Positions 26,610 to 35,565 of a DNA stretch of 64,000 nucleotides are shown here, in pieces. Numbering within the stretch: the first letter of the stretch is position 1; each line of letters starts with the position of its first letter. The position numbers and the translations under genes are program-made. This DNA comes from CAVQBP01 sp963710745 (GTDB taxonomy: Bacteria; Bacteroidota; Ignavibacteria; Ignavibacteriales; Ignavibacteriaceae): assembly GCA_963710745.1 (NCBI GenBank), contig CAVQBP010000024.1, positions 62,001-126,000 of the forward strand, in the 5' to 3' direction. Under the pieces are notes generated by a model. The model was given only the letters and a program-made list of their open reading frames with translations, made no database searches and was not told the DNA's origin.

Positions 26610-28163
26610 ATGAAATTAGTTAAAAATGCAGCAGGCCGTATAGTTCCGTTAGAAATTAATCAACAAAAGCAAATTCCTTTTAACGGTGTAAACAAATACA
26701 AACCTTCAGGAAATAAAGCCAAACCCCCTATAAGAACCTGCATTGATTATCCCTGGGACGGTAATAAAGTTGTTAAAAACTTAAGAGAAGCTCTAAAGAA
26801 AGCCGGCTTAAAAGATGGAATGACTGTATCAACCCATCATCATCTGAGAAATGGAGATGCATTAACAAATATTCTTTTTGATACAATTAAATCTTTGGGA
26901 ATAAAAAATATCAGGTGGTTCCCAAGTGCATCTTTTCCTGTTCATGAACATTTGATTAAATATCTTGAAGATGGTACTATTCATCATATTGAAGGAAGCA
27001 TGAACGGTCCCCTCGGTGTTTTTACATCCAAGGGGAAAATGAAAGGTGTTGGTGTTTTAAGGTCTCACGGCGGAAGATACCAGGCTGTTCAGGATGGAGA
27101 AGTTCATATTGATATTGCTGTAATCGCTGCACCGACTGCGGATCCTTTTGGTAATGCAAATGGAGTAAATGGAAAATCGGCCAGCGGATTAATCGGATTT
27201 GCACTGGTAGATTCTGAATATGCAGATAAAGTAATTGTTGTAACTGATAACCTTGTTCCGTTCCCCTGCATTCCCTGGCAGGTTCAGGGAAACAATGTCG
27301 ATATCGTAGTTGAAATAGATTCGTTGGGAGATGCTGCTAAAATTGTTTCAGGGACAACCGAAGTAACCAAATCGCCTGATAGATTATTAATTGCTGAATA
27401 TGTTGCGCAGTTTATTGAGGAGGCCGGGATAATGAAAAATGGCTTTTCATTTCAAGCCGGTTCCGGCGGTACTAATTTGGCTTTTGCTTTATTCCTGAAA
27501 GAAAAGATGAAAGCCAAAGGAACAAAAGCCAGATTTGTAAGAGGTGGAAGCACTAAATATCTTGTAGGAATGCTTGAAGAAGGCCTTACAGACTATATAC
27601 TGGATGGACAGACATTTGATCTTGACGGAGTTAGATCGATGCGGGACAATCCAAATCATATAAATACCAGTCCTTTTACCAGCTATAATTTCCACGGAAA
27701 AGGAAATTTCGCTTCATTGGTCGATGCTGCTGTTCTCGGAGCAACTGAAGTGGATATAAACTTTAATGCCAATGTTGTTACTCATTCAGACGGCCTGCTT
27801 CTTCATGGAATCGGCGGATGGCAGAATTGTCTCTATTCAAAATGCACCATACTTGCCATTCCTTCTTTCAGAGACAGAATTCCTGTTATAGTTGATGAAG
27901 TAACAACTCTTTGCGGCCCCGGGGAATTAATTGATGTGGTAATAACGGAAAGAGGAATAGCAATTAATCCTTTGAGAAAAGATTTAATTAAAGCAGTTAA
28001 AAAAACTTCATTGCCAATAAGATCAATTATGGAAATAAAAGATGAAGTATATGATATTTGCGGTGGTGCTCCTTCCAAACCAAAATTAAATAGGAACAAG
28101 GTAGTTGCAATTATAAAATGGGTTGATGGAACTGTGTTAGACTCAGTATTCCAGGTTCTTTAA
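26610..28163 (+). CDS. citF: Citrate lyase alpha subunit (citrate:acetyl-ACP transferase)
   Basis: The 517-aa length fits CitF. It starts VKNAAGRIVPLEI and has PFNGVNKYKPSG, THHHLRNGD, FPVHEHLIKYLEDGTIHHIE, LRSHGGRYQAV and GGSGGTNLAF-like glycine segments (SFQAGSGGTNLAFAL). It also has the late GGWQNCLYSKCTILAIPS. CitF transfers the acyl carrier from acetate to citrate in the citrate lyase complex. It follows the CitD-CitE fusion by 89 bases, so the complex is encoded by two genes instead of three. Citrate lyase needs an activating prosthetic group made by enzymes that must lie elsewhere. Confidence 0.93.
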   Translation: MKLVKNAAGRIVPLEINQQKQIPFNGVNKYKPSGNKAKPPIRTCIDYPWDGNKVVKNLREALKKAGLKDGMTVSTHHHLRNGDALTNILFDTIKSLGIKNIRWFPSASFPVHEHLIKYLEDGTIHHIEGSMNGPLGVFTSKGKMKGVGVLRSHGGRYQAVQDGEVHIDIAVIAAPTADPFGNANGVNGKSASGLIGFALVDSEYADKVIVVTDNLVPFPCIPWQVQGNNVDIVVEIDSLGDAAKIVSGTTEVTKSPDRLLIAEYVAQFIEEAGIMKNGFSFQAGSGGTNLAFALFLKEKMKAKGTKARFVRGGSTKYLVGMLEEGLTDYILDGQTFDLDGVRSMRDNPNHINTSPFTSYNFHGKGNFASLVDAAVLGATEVDINFNANVVTHSDGLLLHGIGGWQNCLYSKCTILAIPSFRDRIPVIVDEVTTLCGPGELIDVVITERGIAINPLRKDLIKAVKKTSLPIRSIMEIKDEVYDICGGAPSKPKLNRNKVVAIIKWVDGTVLDSVFQVL

Positions 28164-28215
28164 TTCTAATTACAAGATTATAAGAATTTATTTCGTGCTC
28201 AACATTGTTCTTTTA

Positions 28216-28247
28216 TTTTTGACTTTTGACCTTTGACTTTTGACTTT
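28216..28247. repeat. Seven-base tandem repeat TTTTGAC
   Basis: Four to five imperfect units of TTTTGAC (one reads CTTTGAC) lie between citF and the alcohol dehydrogenase gene. It is a simple-sequence repeat with no coding content. Confidence 0.6.
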
Positions 28248-28284
28248 GTAACTAATCACTCCTAAACAAAATGAAATTTTGTAC

Positions 28285-28303
28285 ATTTACAATTATTGTA
28301 AAT
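28285..28303. promoter_or_regulatory. 19-base perfect palindrome (PerR/Fur-family-like box) upstream of alcohol dehydrogenase
   Basis: ATTTACAAT-T-ATTGTAAAT is perfectly symmetric around 28294 and ends 17 bases before the start codon, just upstream of the ribosome site GAGGAGAGG. Its inner 7-1-7 form TTACAAT-T-ATTGTAA resembles the PerR box of Gram-positive bacteria (TTATAATnATTATAA). The palindrome is seen directly; the regulator is a guess. Confidence 0.5.
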
Positions 28304-28320
28304 AATTTCAGAGGAGAGGA

Positions 28321-29337
28321 ATGAATATCCCAGATAAAATGACTGCAATGGTGCTTGAGAAAAAAGGAGAAAAATTAAAAGAAAAGAAAGTGCCAGTCCC
28401 TTCAATAAACTCAGAACAAGTATTAATTAAGATTAAAGCATGCGGTGTCTGCCATACTGATCTTCATATAATAGATCAGGAACTAACAAAACCAAATCTC
28501 CCATTAATTCCAGGTCATGAAATAATTGGAACAGTAGTTAAAGTTGGTGATAAAGTTAATAATTTCAAAATCAATGATAGAGTGGGAGTTCCATGGCTGG
28601 GTTACACATGCGGACATTGCCGCTACTGTAAAAGGGGGGAAGAAAATCTTTGTGAAAATGCTTTGTTCACAGGGTATACTATTGACGGCGGTTATGCAGA
28701 GTATACTGCCGCTAATCATAATTATTGTTTCCATATTCCCAATGAATACGGAGATGCAGAAGCTGCTCCGCTGCTTTGCGCAGGGTTAATCGGATACAGA
28801 ACTTACAGGATGGCCGGAGATAAGATTGAGAATCTCGGGATATACGGATTTGGAGCAGCTGCACATATCATTGCACAAATAGCAGTTCATCAAAAGAAAA
28901 AAATATATGCGTTTACCAGACCAGGCGATACAAAGGCTCAGGAATTTGCACGTAAACTTGGAGCAGTATGGGCAGGCAGCTCCGAGCAATCGCCGCCTGA
29001 AAAACTTGATGCTGCATTAATTTTTGCCCCGGTTGGTTCATTAATACCTGCTGCACTTAAAGTATCGGATAAGGCTGCCACTATAGTCAGCGGTGGAATT
29101 CATATGAGTGATATCCCTTCTTTTCCGTATAAATTGCTATGGGAAGAAAGAGTAATTCGCTCAGTTGCTAATCTCAAAAGATCAGATGGGGAAGAGTTAT
29201 TAAAGATTGCACCGGAAGTCCCGGTTAAAACTGAGATAACGAAAATTCCATTAAATAAAGCAAATGAAGCATTAGATAAACTCCGCGAAGGTAAAGTCGA
29301 TGGTGCGTTTGTACTTACCATCTATGATGATGATTAG
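28321..29337 (+). CDS. Zinc-dependent alcohol dehydrogenase
   Basis: This 338-aa MDR enzyme has catalytic zinc ligands in CGVCHTDLH and GHEIIGTV. The structural zinc site is CGHCRYCKRGEENLC with the family-typical FTGYTIDGGYAEY. The Rossmann segment reads LGIYGFGAAAHI, with GFGAAA in place of the usual GxGxxG. This AdhP/AdhA-like group oxidises or reduces short primary alcohols and aldehydes with NAD(P). It has a strong ribosome site and a palindromic operator candidate immediately upstream, so separate regulation from the citrate genes is likely. Confidence 0.93.
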   Translation: MNIPDKMTAMVLEKKGEKLKEKKVPVPSINSEQVLIKIKACGVCHTDLHIIDQELTKPNLPLIPGHEIIGTVVKVGDKVNNFKINDRVGVPWLGYTCGHCRYCKRGEENLCENALFTGYTIDGGYAEYTAANHNYCFHIPNEYGDAEAAPLLCAGLIGYRTYRMAGDKIENLGIYGFGAAAHIIAQIAVHQKKKIYAFTRPGDTKAQEFARKLGAVWAGSSEQSPPEKLDAALIFAPVGSLIPAALKVSDKAATIVSGGIHMSDIPSFPYKLLWEERVIRSVANLKRSDGEELLKIAPEVPVKTEITKIPLNKANEALDKLREGKVDGAFVLTIYDDD

Positions 29338-29438
29338 TTTGAAACTTATCCGTTTGGCTGGTAACAATACTTAATCAAATTCAATTTAACTACAAGATCC
29401 CGGATTTATAGTAATGGCTTAAAAATCTTAACTGTTAT

Positions 29439-29918
29439 TTAATATTTAACAAGTAATTGCCCTGCAGCCAATGCTATATCGGAGTATAAATTATGGTTTT
29501 CTATCTTATTGATTAAACCGGCATCATCACAAAAAATATTTCTAAACTGGAATTCCTTTAATATATGATGTACACCTTCCAATAAAAATATTGATTTCTC
29601 GCCTGCAATAACTGCTTTCAATATCGGTTTAATCGATATTTCTCCGATACCTATTAACGCTTCAGCCGCCATCCAGCGGATGTCAAAGTCTTCATTTTCC
29701 AAAGCATCTATCAAAACCGGAATAGATTCGGGATCGCCAATTTGGCCTAAAGTTTTTATTGCTTCCCATCTTGTGAATTCTTTAGGAGCTTTAAGTAATT
29801 TACTTAAATATTCTACTGCAGGCTTACCTATTTTAACCAATTCATACCTGGCTATTTTTCTCTCAATGCCGTTTTTACTATAAAAGTTTTTTATTAATTC
29901 TTCTATTTTATTTTCCAT
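29439..29918 (-). CDS. Small HEAT-repeat protein
   Basis: This 159-aa protein is built of HEAT/PBS-lyase repeats. Recognisable units are VEYLSKLLKAPKEFTRWEAI-type and SIPVLIDALENEDFDIRWMA-type, plus a third near ISIKPILKAVIAG. HEAT repeats are protein-binding scaffolds. It follows the proton ATPase gene by 15 bases on the same strand, so it is co-transcribed and could assist or regulate that pump. No catalytic motif is present. Confidence 0.8.
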   Translation of the reverse strand: MENKIEELIKNFYSKNGIERKIARYELVKIGKPAVEYLSKLLKAPKEFTRWEAIKTLGQIGDPESIPVLIDALENEDFDIRWMAAEALIGIGEISIKPILKAVIAGEKSIFLLEGVHHILKEFQFRNIFCDDAGLINKIENHNLYSDIALAAGQLLVKY

Positions 29919-29933
29919 GAAACAATCCTATAA

Positions 29934-32384
29934 TTATCTTTCAAAGATTAAATTACTATGATCAAATAATTTGTAAGTTTTTACTTTAATAAAATCAATT
30001 ATCAGAAATACAATTAATGCTTCTGCCCATACAAAAATTGCCGGTCCCCAACCCATTGCAGGAAGCAAAATACCATATACAGTAATAATTGTAGCTATAG
30101 CCTGGGTTATTATTACTGCAAAAAAGAGAGGTTTGGCAGGTTTTACAGACCAGAAATTACCCTTGGTCCTGGCAATAAAAACAGTTAAATGTCCAGCTAC
30201 CGAAAGCTTAAGATATATAAATGACTGAAGTACATCCTGATTGAAATGAAACCAATTAATACCTACATAAAGGACAAAAAAGGATTCAATAACTCCAAAG
30301 ATGCCAAGCATTGTAGCTATACCGAGAATTGTACGCATATTCCACTGCTCGGGATTGTTCGCATACTTAACATTATCATATGCAATAGTCATAATCGGAG
30401 CATCATTTAAAAGTGCAAGTAATACAATCATTAACGCTGTAACCGGGTAGAAATTGAAAATTATAATTGATGCAGTAATAAACAGAAGCACTCTGATTGT
30501 CTCTGCAATACGGTAAATAGCATAGTTAGTCATTCTTTGAAATATTTTCCTGCTTTGTTTTATTGCATCTATAATAACAGAAAGGCCTGGTCTTGTAAGA
30601 ACTATAGCTGCAGCAGATTTAGCAGCATCGGTTGCACCTGCAACAGCAATTCCTGCATCCGCTTTTTTTAGTGCCGGGGCATCATTTACACCATCACCGG
30701 TCATACCCACAATGTGCCCTTTCTCCTGTAACAATTCAACAATGTGATACTTATGCTCCGGGTAAACCTGGGCAAAACCATCGGCTTCTTCAATAATCTT
30801 TAGAGCCTGGCTATCCGGCTTCCCTTCGAAAGATGAAGCTTCAATTATATTTGTACCGAGATGGACCTGACGTGAAATTTCTTTTGCAATTGCGGTATGA
30901 TCACCTGTTACCATTTTTACATTTAAACCCATTTCTTTTGCAGTCTTAATAGTCTCAGCAGAATCATCTCTTGGAGGATCGTGTAATGCTATTAAACCGG
31001 CATACTGCCATTTTCCGTTTTTATCAGTTAGAGCAACACCAAGAGCTCTATATCCCTTTTCAGCAAATCGGTTAACATTTGTTTTAATTGTATCTTCCAA
31101 ACTGTTACTATCACCAATTAAGGATAGAATTGCCTGGGGTGCTCCTTTAGCAACTATAAACCGGGTACCTTGCGGATCAATTACCGTTGCTTCTGTACGT
31201 TTCGAAACAGGGTCGAAAGGCTTGAAGGTTTCTATATGGTAAGATTTAATTTTATCGGCATCTGTAATTAAATCCCTACCCCTTATAATTATAGCATTAT
31301 CGATAGGATCCTTGTCCTCTTCTTTGGATGCCAGTGTACCGAAAAGCATAATATCAGTTTCTTTAAAATTGCTGAAAGTAACAGTTTCAGCAACAGATAT
31401 TTCATTCTGCGTTATGGTTCCGGTTTTATCAGAGCACAATACATCCATTCCGGACATTTCCTCTATTGAAACCAGCTTACTCACTATAGCTTCTTTCTTT
31501 GCAAGAGCTATAGCACCAATAGCCAAAGTTACAGACATAACGGCCGGAAGAGCTACCGGTATTGCTGCAACCGTTAATACCAGTGCAAATTGAAGTGTAT
31601 TGAGAAAACTTTCATGGCGGTACAAAGCTACAATAAAAATTATCACTACCAGAATTACTGCTAATACAATCAAATAATCACCGATTTTAATAATAGCTTT
31701 TTGAAAATGGCTTTGAGTTTTTGCTTCTTCAACAAGCTTGGCAGTTCTACCGAAAAACGTATTCATTGCTGTTGCAACTACTACGGCAATCATTTCACCC
31801 TGCCTTGCTATTGAACCAGCATAACCTACATCGGCCTCGTGTTTCTCAACCGGTAAAGATTCACCTGTTAAAGCAGATTCATCAACCATTAAGTATTCAC
31901 CCTGAAAAAGTTTAATATCTGCAGGAATACTATCTCCCAACCGTATTTTTACAATATCACCGGGAACAAGCTCTTTGGCAGCAACTTTAAACCATTTACC
32001 ATCGCGGTAAACTCTTGCTTCAAGTGCTAGTTTCTGTTTGAGAAGCTCAATTGCATTATCGGCTTTATGCTCCTGCCAGAATCCAACAACTGCATTTAAC
32101 AAGAGTAAAGCGAAGATTATCCAGAAATCTTCCCAGTGCTGTATTAATGCTGAAAGAACAATAGCTATTTCAATCATCCAGGGTATAGGACCCCAAAAGT
32201 AGCTTAAGAATTTTAATATAGGATTTAATTTCTTTTCGGTTATTTCATTTAATCCATATTTTTTGATTCTTTCCTGTACTTCGGAATCACTTAAGCCCTT
32301 TTCCTTATTAGTATTCAATTCTTTCAAAACATCTTCGATGCTTTTAGATTGAAAATCATTTTTATCTGATTTATCTGCTGACAT
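29934..32384 (-). CDS. Plasma-membrane type H+-transporting P-type ATPase
   Basis: This 816-aa P3A-type ATPase has the actuator TGES (residues 174-177) and phosphorylation site D319 in CSDKTGTITQN. It also has KGAPQAIL and the hinge MTGDGVNDAPALKKADAGIA. Transmembrane helix 6 has LLNDAPIMTIAYD, whose aspartate matches the proton-binding residue of plant and fungal H+-ATPases. It exports protons at the cost of ATP. Ten membrane segments are apparent, with no long C-terminal autoinhibitory tail. It is followed by a HEAT-repeat gene. A 16-base inverted repeat (ACTTCGA/TCGAAGT at 32423-32438) lies upstream. Confidence 0.93.
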   Translation of the reverse strand: MSADKSDKNDFQSKSIEDVLKELNTNKEKGLSDSEVQERIKKYGLNEITEKKLNPILKFLSYFWGPIPWMIEIAIVLSALIQHWEDFWIIFALLLLNAVVGFWQEHKADNAIELLKQKLALEARVYRDGKWFKVAAKELVPGDIVKIRLGDSIPADIKLFQGEYLMVDESALTGESLPVEKHEADVGYAGSIARQGEMIAVVVATAMNTFFGRTAKLVEEAKTQSHFQKAIIKIGDYLIVLAVILVVIIFIVALYRHESFLNTLQFALVLTVAAIPVALPAVMSVTLAIGAIALAKKEAIVSKLVSIEEMSGMDVLCSDKTGTITQNEISVAETVTFSNFKETDIMLFGTLASKEEDKDPIDNAIIIRGRDLITDADKIKSYHIETFKPFDPVSKRTEATVIDPQGTRFIVAKGAPQAILSLIGDSNSLEDTIKTNVNRFAEKGYRALGVALTDKNGKWQYAGLIALHDPPRDDSAETIKTAKEMGLNVKMVTGDHTAIAKEISRQVHLGTNIIEASSFEGKPDSQALKIIEEADGFAQVYPEHKYHIVELLQEKGHIVGMTGDGVNDAPALKKADAGIAVAGATDAAKSAAAIVLTRPGLSVIIDAIKQSRKIFQRMTNYAIYRIAETIRVLLFITASIIIFNFYPVTALMIVLLALLNDAPIMTIAYDNVKYANNPEQWNMRTILGIATMLGIFGVIESFFVLYVGINWFHFNQDVLQSFIYLKLSVAGHLTVFIARTKGNFWSVKPAKPLFFAVIITQAIATIITVYGILLPAMGWGPAIFVWAEALIVFLIIDFIKVKTYKLFDHSNLIFER

Positions 32385-33092
32385 TTTTAATATACCTTTT
32401 TCATATATGTTGATATGAAATTACTTCGAAATCGAAGTTTTATCATTTCAAAATTCTTTAAATTATTTGAGATAATTAATTGAATATTGGTGAGGTGAAT
32501 TTTATTCATCTTTAGTCCCCTTAAGCTGCAATATTTCTTCATAATCCCTTTTCACCCATACTTCCCCTATTCCTTGCTCTTTCTTTATACCTGTAATCTT
32601 TAATTAGATATACAAAACGAAACTTTATGAATATTTAATAATAAATTTCTATAATTATTAATAAAACTTATAAATTCATTTTTACATATCTAATTAGATT
32701 AATCACATTTATGGAAAACGTTTTGATTTTAACTGATATTAAACTTTGAAAATTTGCAGACATTGACTTCGGTTACTAAACGACTTCCAGATCAAGTGAA
32801 AAGATTTCTTCTGCATGAATTGAATTCCCGTATAGACCTTTTCAATAATTTTCTCTCTAATGATTTAAAATCATTAGAATCTACTTTTAATTTTGAAGGG
32901 CTTTTATTTTCCATTTTCCCCTTTTAAAATCAGCTTTAGCTTCCTGTAATTTTGTCCCTTGTAAAGCTAATTCAACTTCTTCAAATCGCAAGCTTATATA
33001 ATGTGCTTAAGTTCATTAAAATATTCACATAAAATCTATAATTTATAGTTAGTTTATATTAAAATTCTAATACTTACATTTGGAGACAAGTT
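32385..33092. other. 708-base intergenic region with possible coding relics
   Basis: No intact gene is seen. An inverted repeat ACTTCGA/TCGAAGT lies at 32423-32438. Two short minus-strand open stretches without start codons look protein-like. One is 32502-32603 (ends YEEILQLKGTKDE) and the other 32887-33006 (contains FEEVELALQGTKLQEAKADF). They share the pattern (Y/F)EE(I/V)xxxL(K/Q)GTK and may be decayed gene ends. The rest is AT-rich, including ATCTAATTAGAT-like palindromic tracts. The promoter for the phosphoketolase gene should be near 33000-33080. Confidence 0.4.
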
Positions 33093-35466
33093 ATGGGGAA
33101 AATAAATTCAAATCCTCTTTCCTTAGAAGAAGTAAAAAAAATTAATGCCTACTGGCGTGCAGCAAATTATTTGTCGGCTGGACAAATATATTTAATGGAC
33201 AATCCATTATTAAAGGAACCATTAAAGCTAGAACATGTAAAACCAAGATTACTAGGTCACTGGGGAACTACACCAGGGCTTAATTTCATTTATGTTCATA
33301 TTAACCGCCTTATCAAGAGAAATAATTTAAATGCAATATATATTGCCGGACCCGGCCACGGAGGCCCCGCTTTAGTTGCAAATACATATCTTGAAGGAAC
33401 TTATACAGAATTTTATCCGGACATCACTCAGGATTTTGAAGGAATGAAAAAACTGTTTAAACAATTCTCATTTCCAGGCGGAATACCAAGCCATGCAGCT
33501 CCGGAAACCCCTGGTTCAATTCATGAAGGCGGCGAGCTTGGTTATTCACTGCTGCATGCTTATGGTGCTGTTTTTGACAATCCGGGCTTAATTGCTTTTT
33601 GTATTGTTGGAGACGGAGAAGCAGAAACCGGTGCGCTGGCAACTAGCTGGCATTCAAATAAATTTTTAAATCCCGTTCATGATGGAGTAGTAGTTCCTAT
33701 ACTGCATCTTAATGGCTATAAAATTGCAAATCCAACTGTCCTTGCAAGACTGCCAAAAGAAGAATTAATAGAATCTATTTAAAGGGTATGGTCATAAGAT
33801 ATATTTTGTTGAAGGGGATGAACCTGAAAAAATGCACCAGCAAATGGCAGCCACTTTAGATAACATTTATTCAAATATTAAAAAAATAATTAATAATGCC
33901 CGCAAAAACGGTTTTTCACAAAGACCTCTTTGGCCTATGATTATTTTACGTTCTCCTAAAGGATGGACAGGGCCTAAAATTGTAGATGGATTAAAAATAG
34001 AAGGAACCTTCAGAGCCCATCAGGTTCCTCTTGCTGAACTTGCAAGTAAACCCGAACATTTGAAAATTCTTGAGGAATGGATGAAAAGCTATAAGCCTGA
34101 AGAATTATTTGATGAAAATGGAAAACTTCTGCCTGAATTGGCTGAGTTAGCCCCGGTAGGAGAAAAAAGAATGGGGGCCAATCCAAATGCTAATGGCGGT
34201 TTGCTTCTTAAGAATTTAAAGATACCCGATTTCAGGGAATATGCTTTCAATTTCGACAAACCCGGAACAGCCAAAGCTGAAGCAACCCGAATTACAGGTT
34301 CTTTTTTAAGAGATGTGATAAAACTAAATTCTGAGAATAGAAACTTTAGAGTGATGGGACCGGATGAAGTTAATTCAAATCGTCTTAATGCTTTATTTCA
34401 AATTACCGATAGAGTTTCTACCGCAGAAATTCTGCCGAACGATGATCATATTTCCCCGGATGGAAGAGTAATGGAGGTTTTAAGTGAACATGCCTGCCAG
34501 GGATGGCTTGAAGGATATCTTCTTACCGGCAGACACGGCTTTTTTACTTGTTATGAAGCCTTTATTCATATTATAGATTCAATGTTTAACCAGCACGCAA
34601 AATGGCTTAAAGTTACAAAACAAATACCATGGCGACGCCCTATTGCTTCTCTTAATTATCTTTTAACTTCACATGTATGGAGACAAGATCACAACGGATT
34701 TAGCCATCAGGATCCGGGATTTATCGATCATGTTGTTAATAAAAAAGCTTCGATTGTTCGGGTCTATTTACCGCCGGATGCAAACACTTTACTATCGGTA
34801 ATCGATCATTGTTTAAAGAGTCGGCATTATATTAATGTAGTAGTCGCCGGTAAACAGCCTGAATTACAATGGCTGGATATGGATTCTGCAATTAAACATT
34901 GCACTGCCGGAATCGGCATATGGGAATGGGCAAGCAATGATCAAGGTTATGAACCGGATGTTGTTATGGCATGTGCAGGAGATGTTCCAACATTGGAAAC
35001 TTTAGCAGCAGTAGATATTCTGCGCCGTAATTTTAAGGATATTAAAATTCGAATAATTAATGTAGTTGATCTAATGACGCTGGAACCGGAAACAGAACAT
35101 CCTCATGGATTATCAGACAAAGATTTTGATTCTCTTTTTACAACAGACAAACCAATAATTTTTGCTTTTCATGGTTATCCCTGGTTGATTCATAGATTAA
35201 CTTATAGGAGAACCAACCATAAAAATTTGCATGTGAGAGGGTATAAGGAAGAAGGAACCACAACAACACCGTTTGATATGGTTGTTTTAAATAATCTTGA
35301 TCGTTTTGATCTGGTAATGGATGTAATCGATCGTGTACCCAGACTTGACCGAATCGGTGCACATGTTAAACAGGCTATGAAAAATAAAATATTAGAGCAC
35401 AAAGAATACATTCATAAACATGGTGCCGACATGCCGGAAATTCTAGACTGGAAGTGGTCTTATTAA
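33093..35466 (+). pseudogene. xfp: D-xylulose 5-phosphate/fructose 6-phosphate phosphoketolase, frameshifted
   Basis: The N-terminal part (33093-33782, 229 aa) has GHWGTTPGLNFIY, GPGHGGPA and the thiamine motif GDGEAETGALATSWHSNKF. It stops at TAA 33780-33782. In the +1 frame the protein resumes at once (KGYGHKIYFVEGDEPEKMHQ) and runs to 35466 with full phosphoketolase features (RLLDRIGAH-like end, GHHHDYF-type region). Removing one base near 33771-33779 restores an ORF of about 790 aa, the normal length. The enzyme splits xylulose-5-P or fructose-6-P with phosphate to acetyl phosphate. It may be a true frameshift mutant or an assembly indel. No other decay is visible. Confidence 0.88.
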
Positions 35467-35565
35467 TTTGCTGCTATTTCCGGCATATTCTAAATCTTAA
35501 TCTTAATCTTTGTTAGTTTTGTGATGTTTTTGATGATAATATTTTCTTCTTACTTATCGAAAGAT

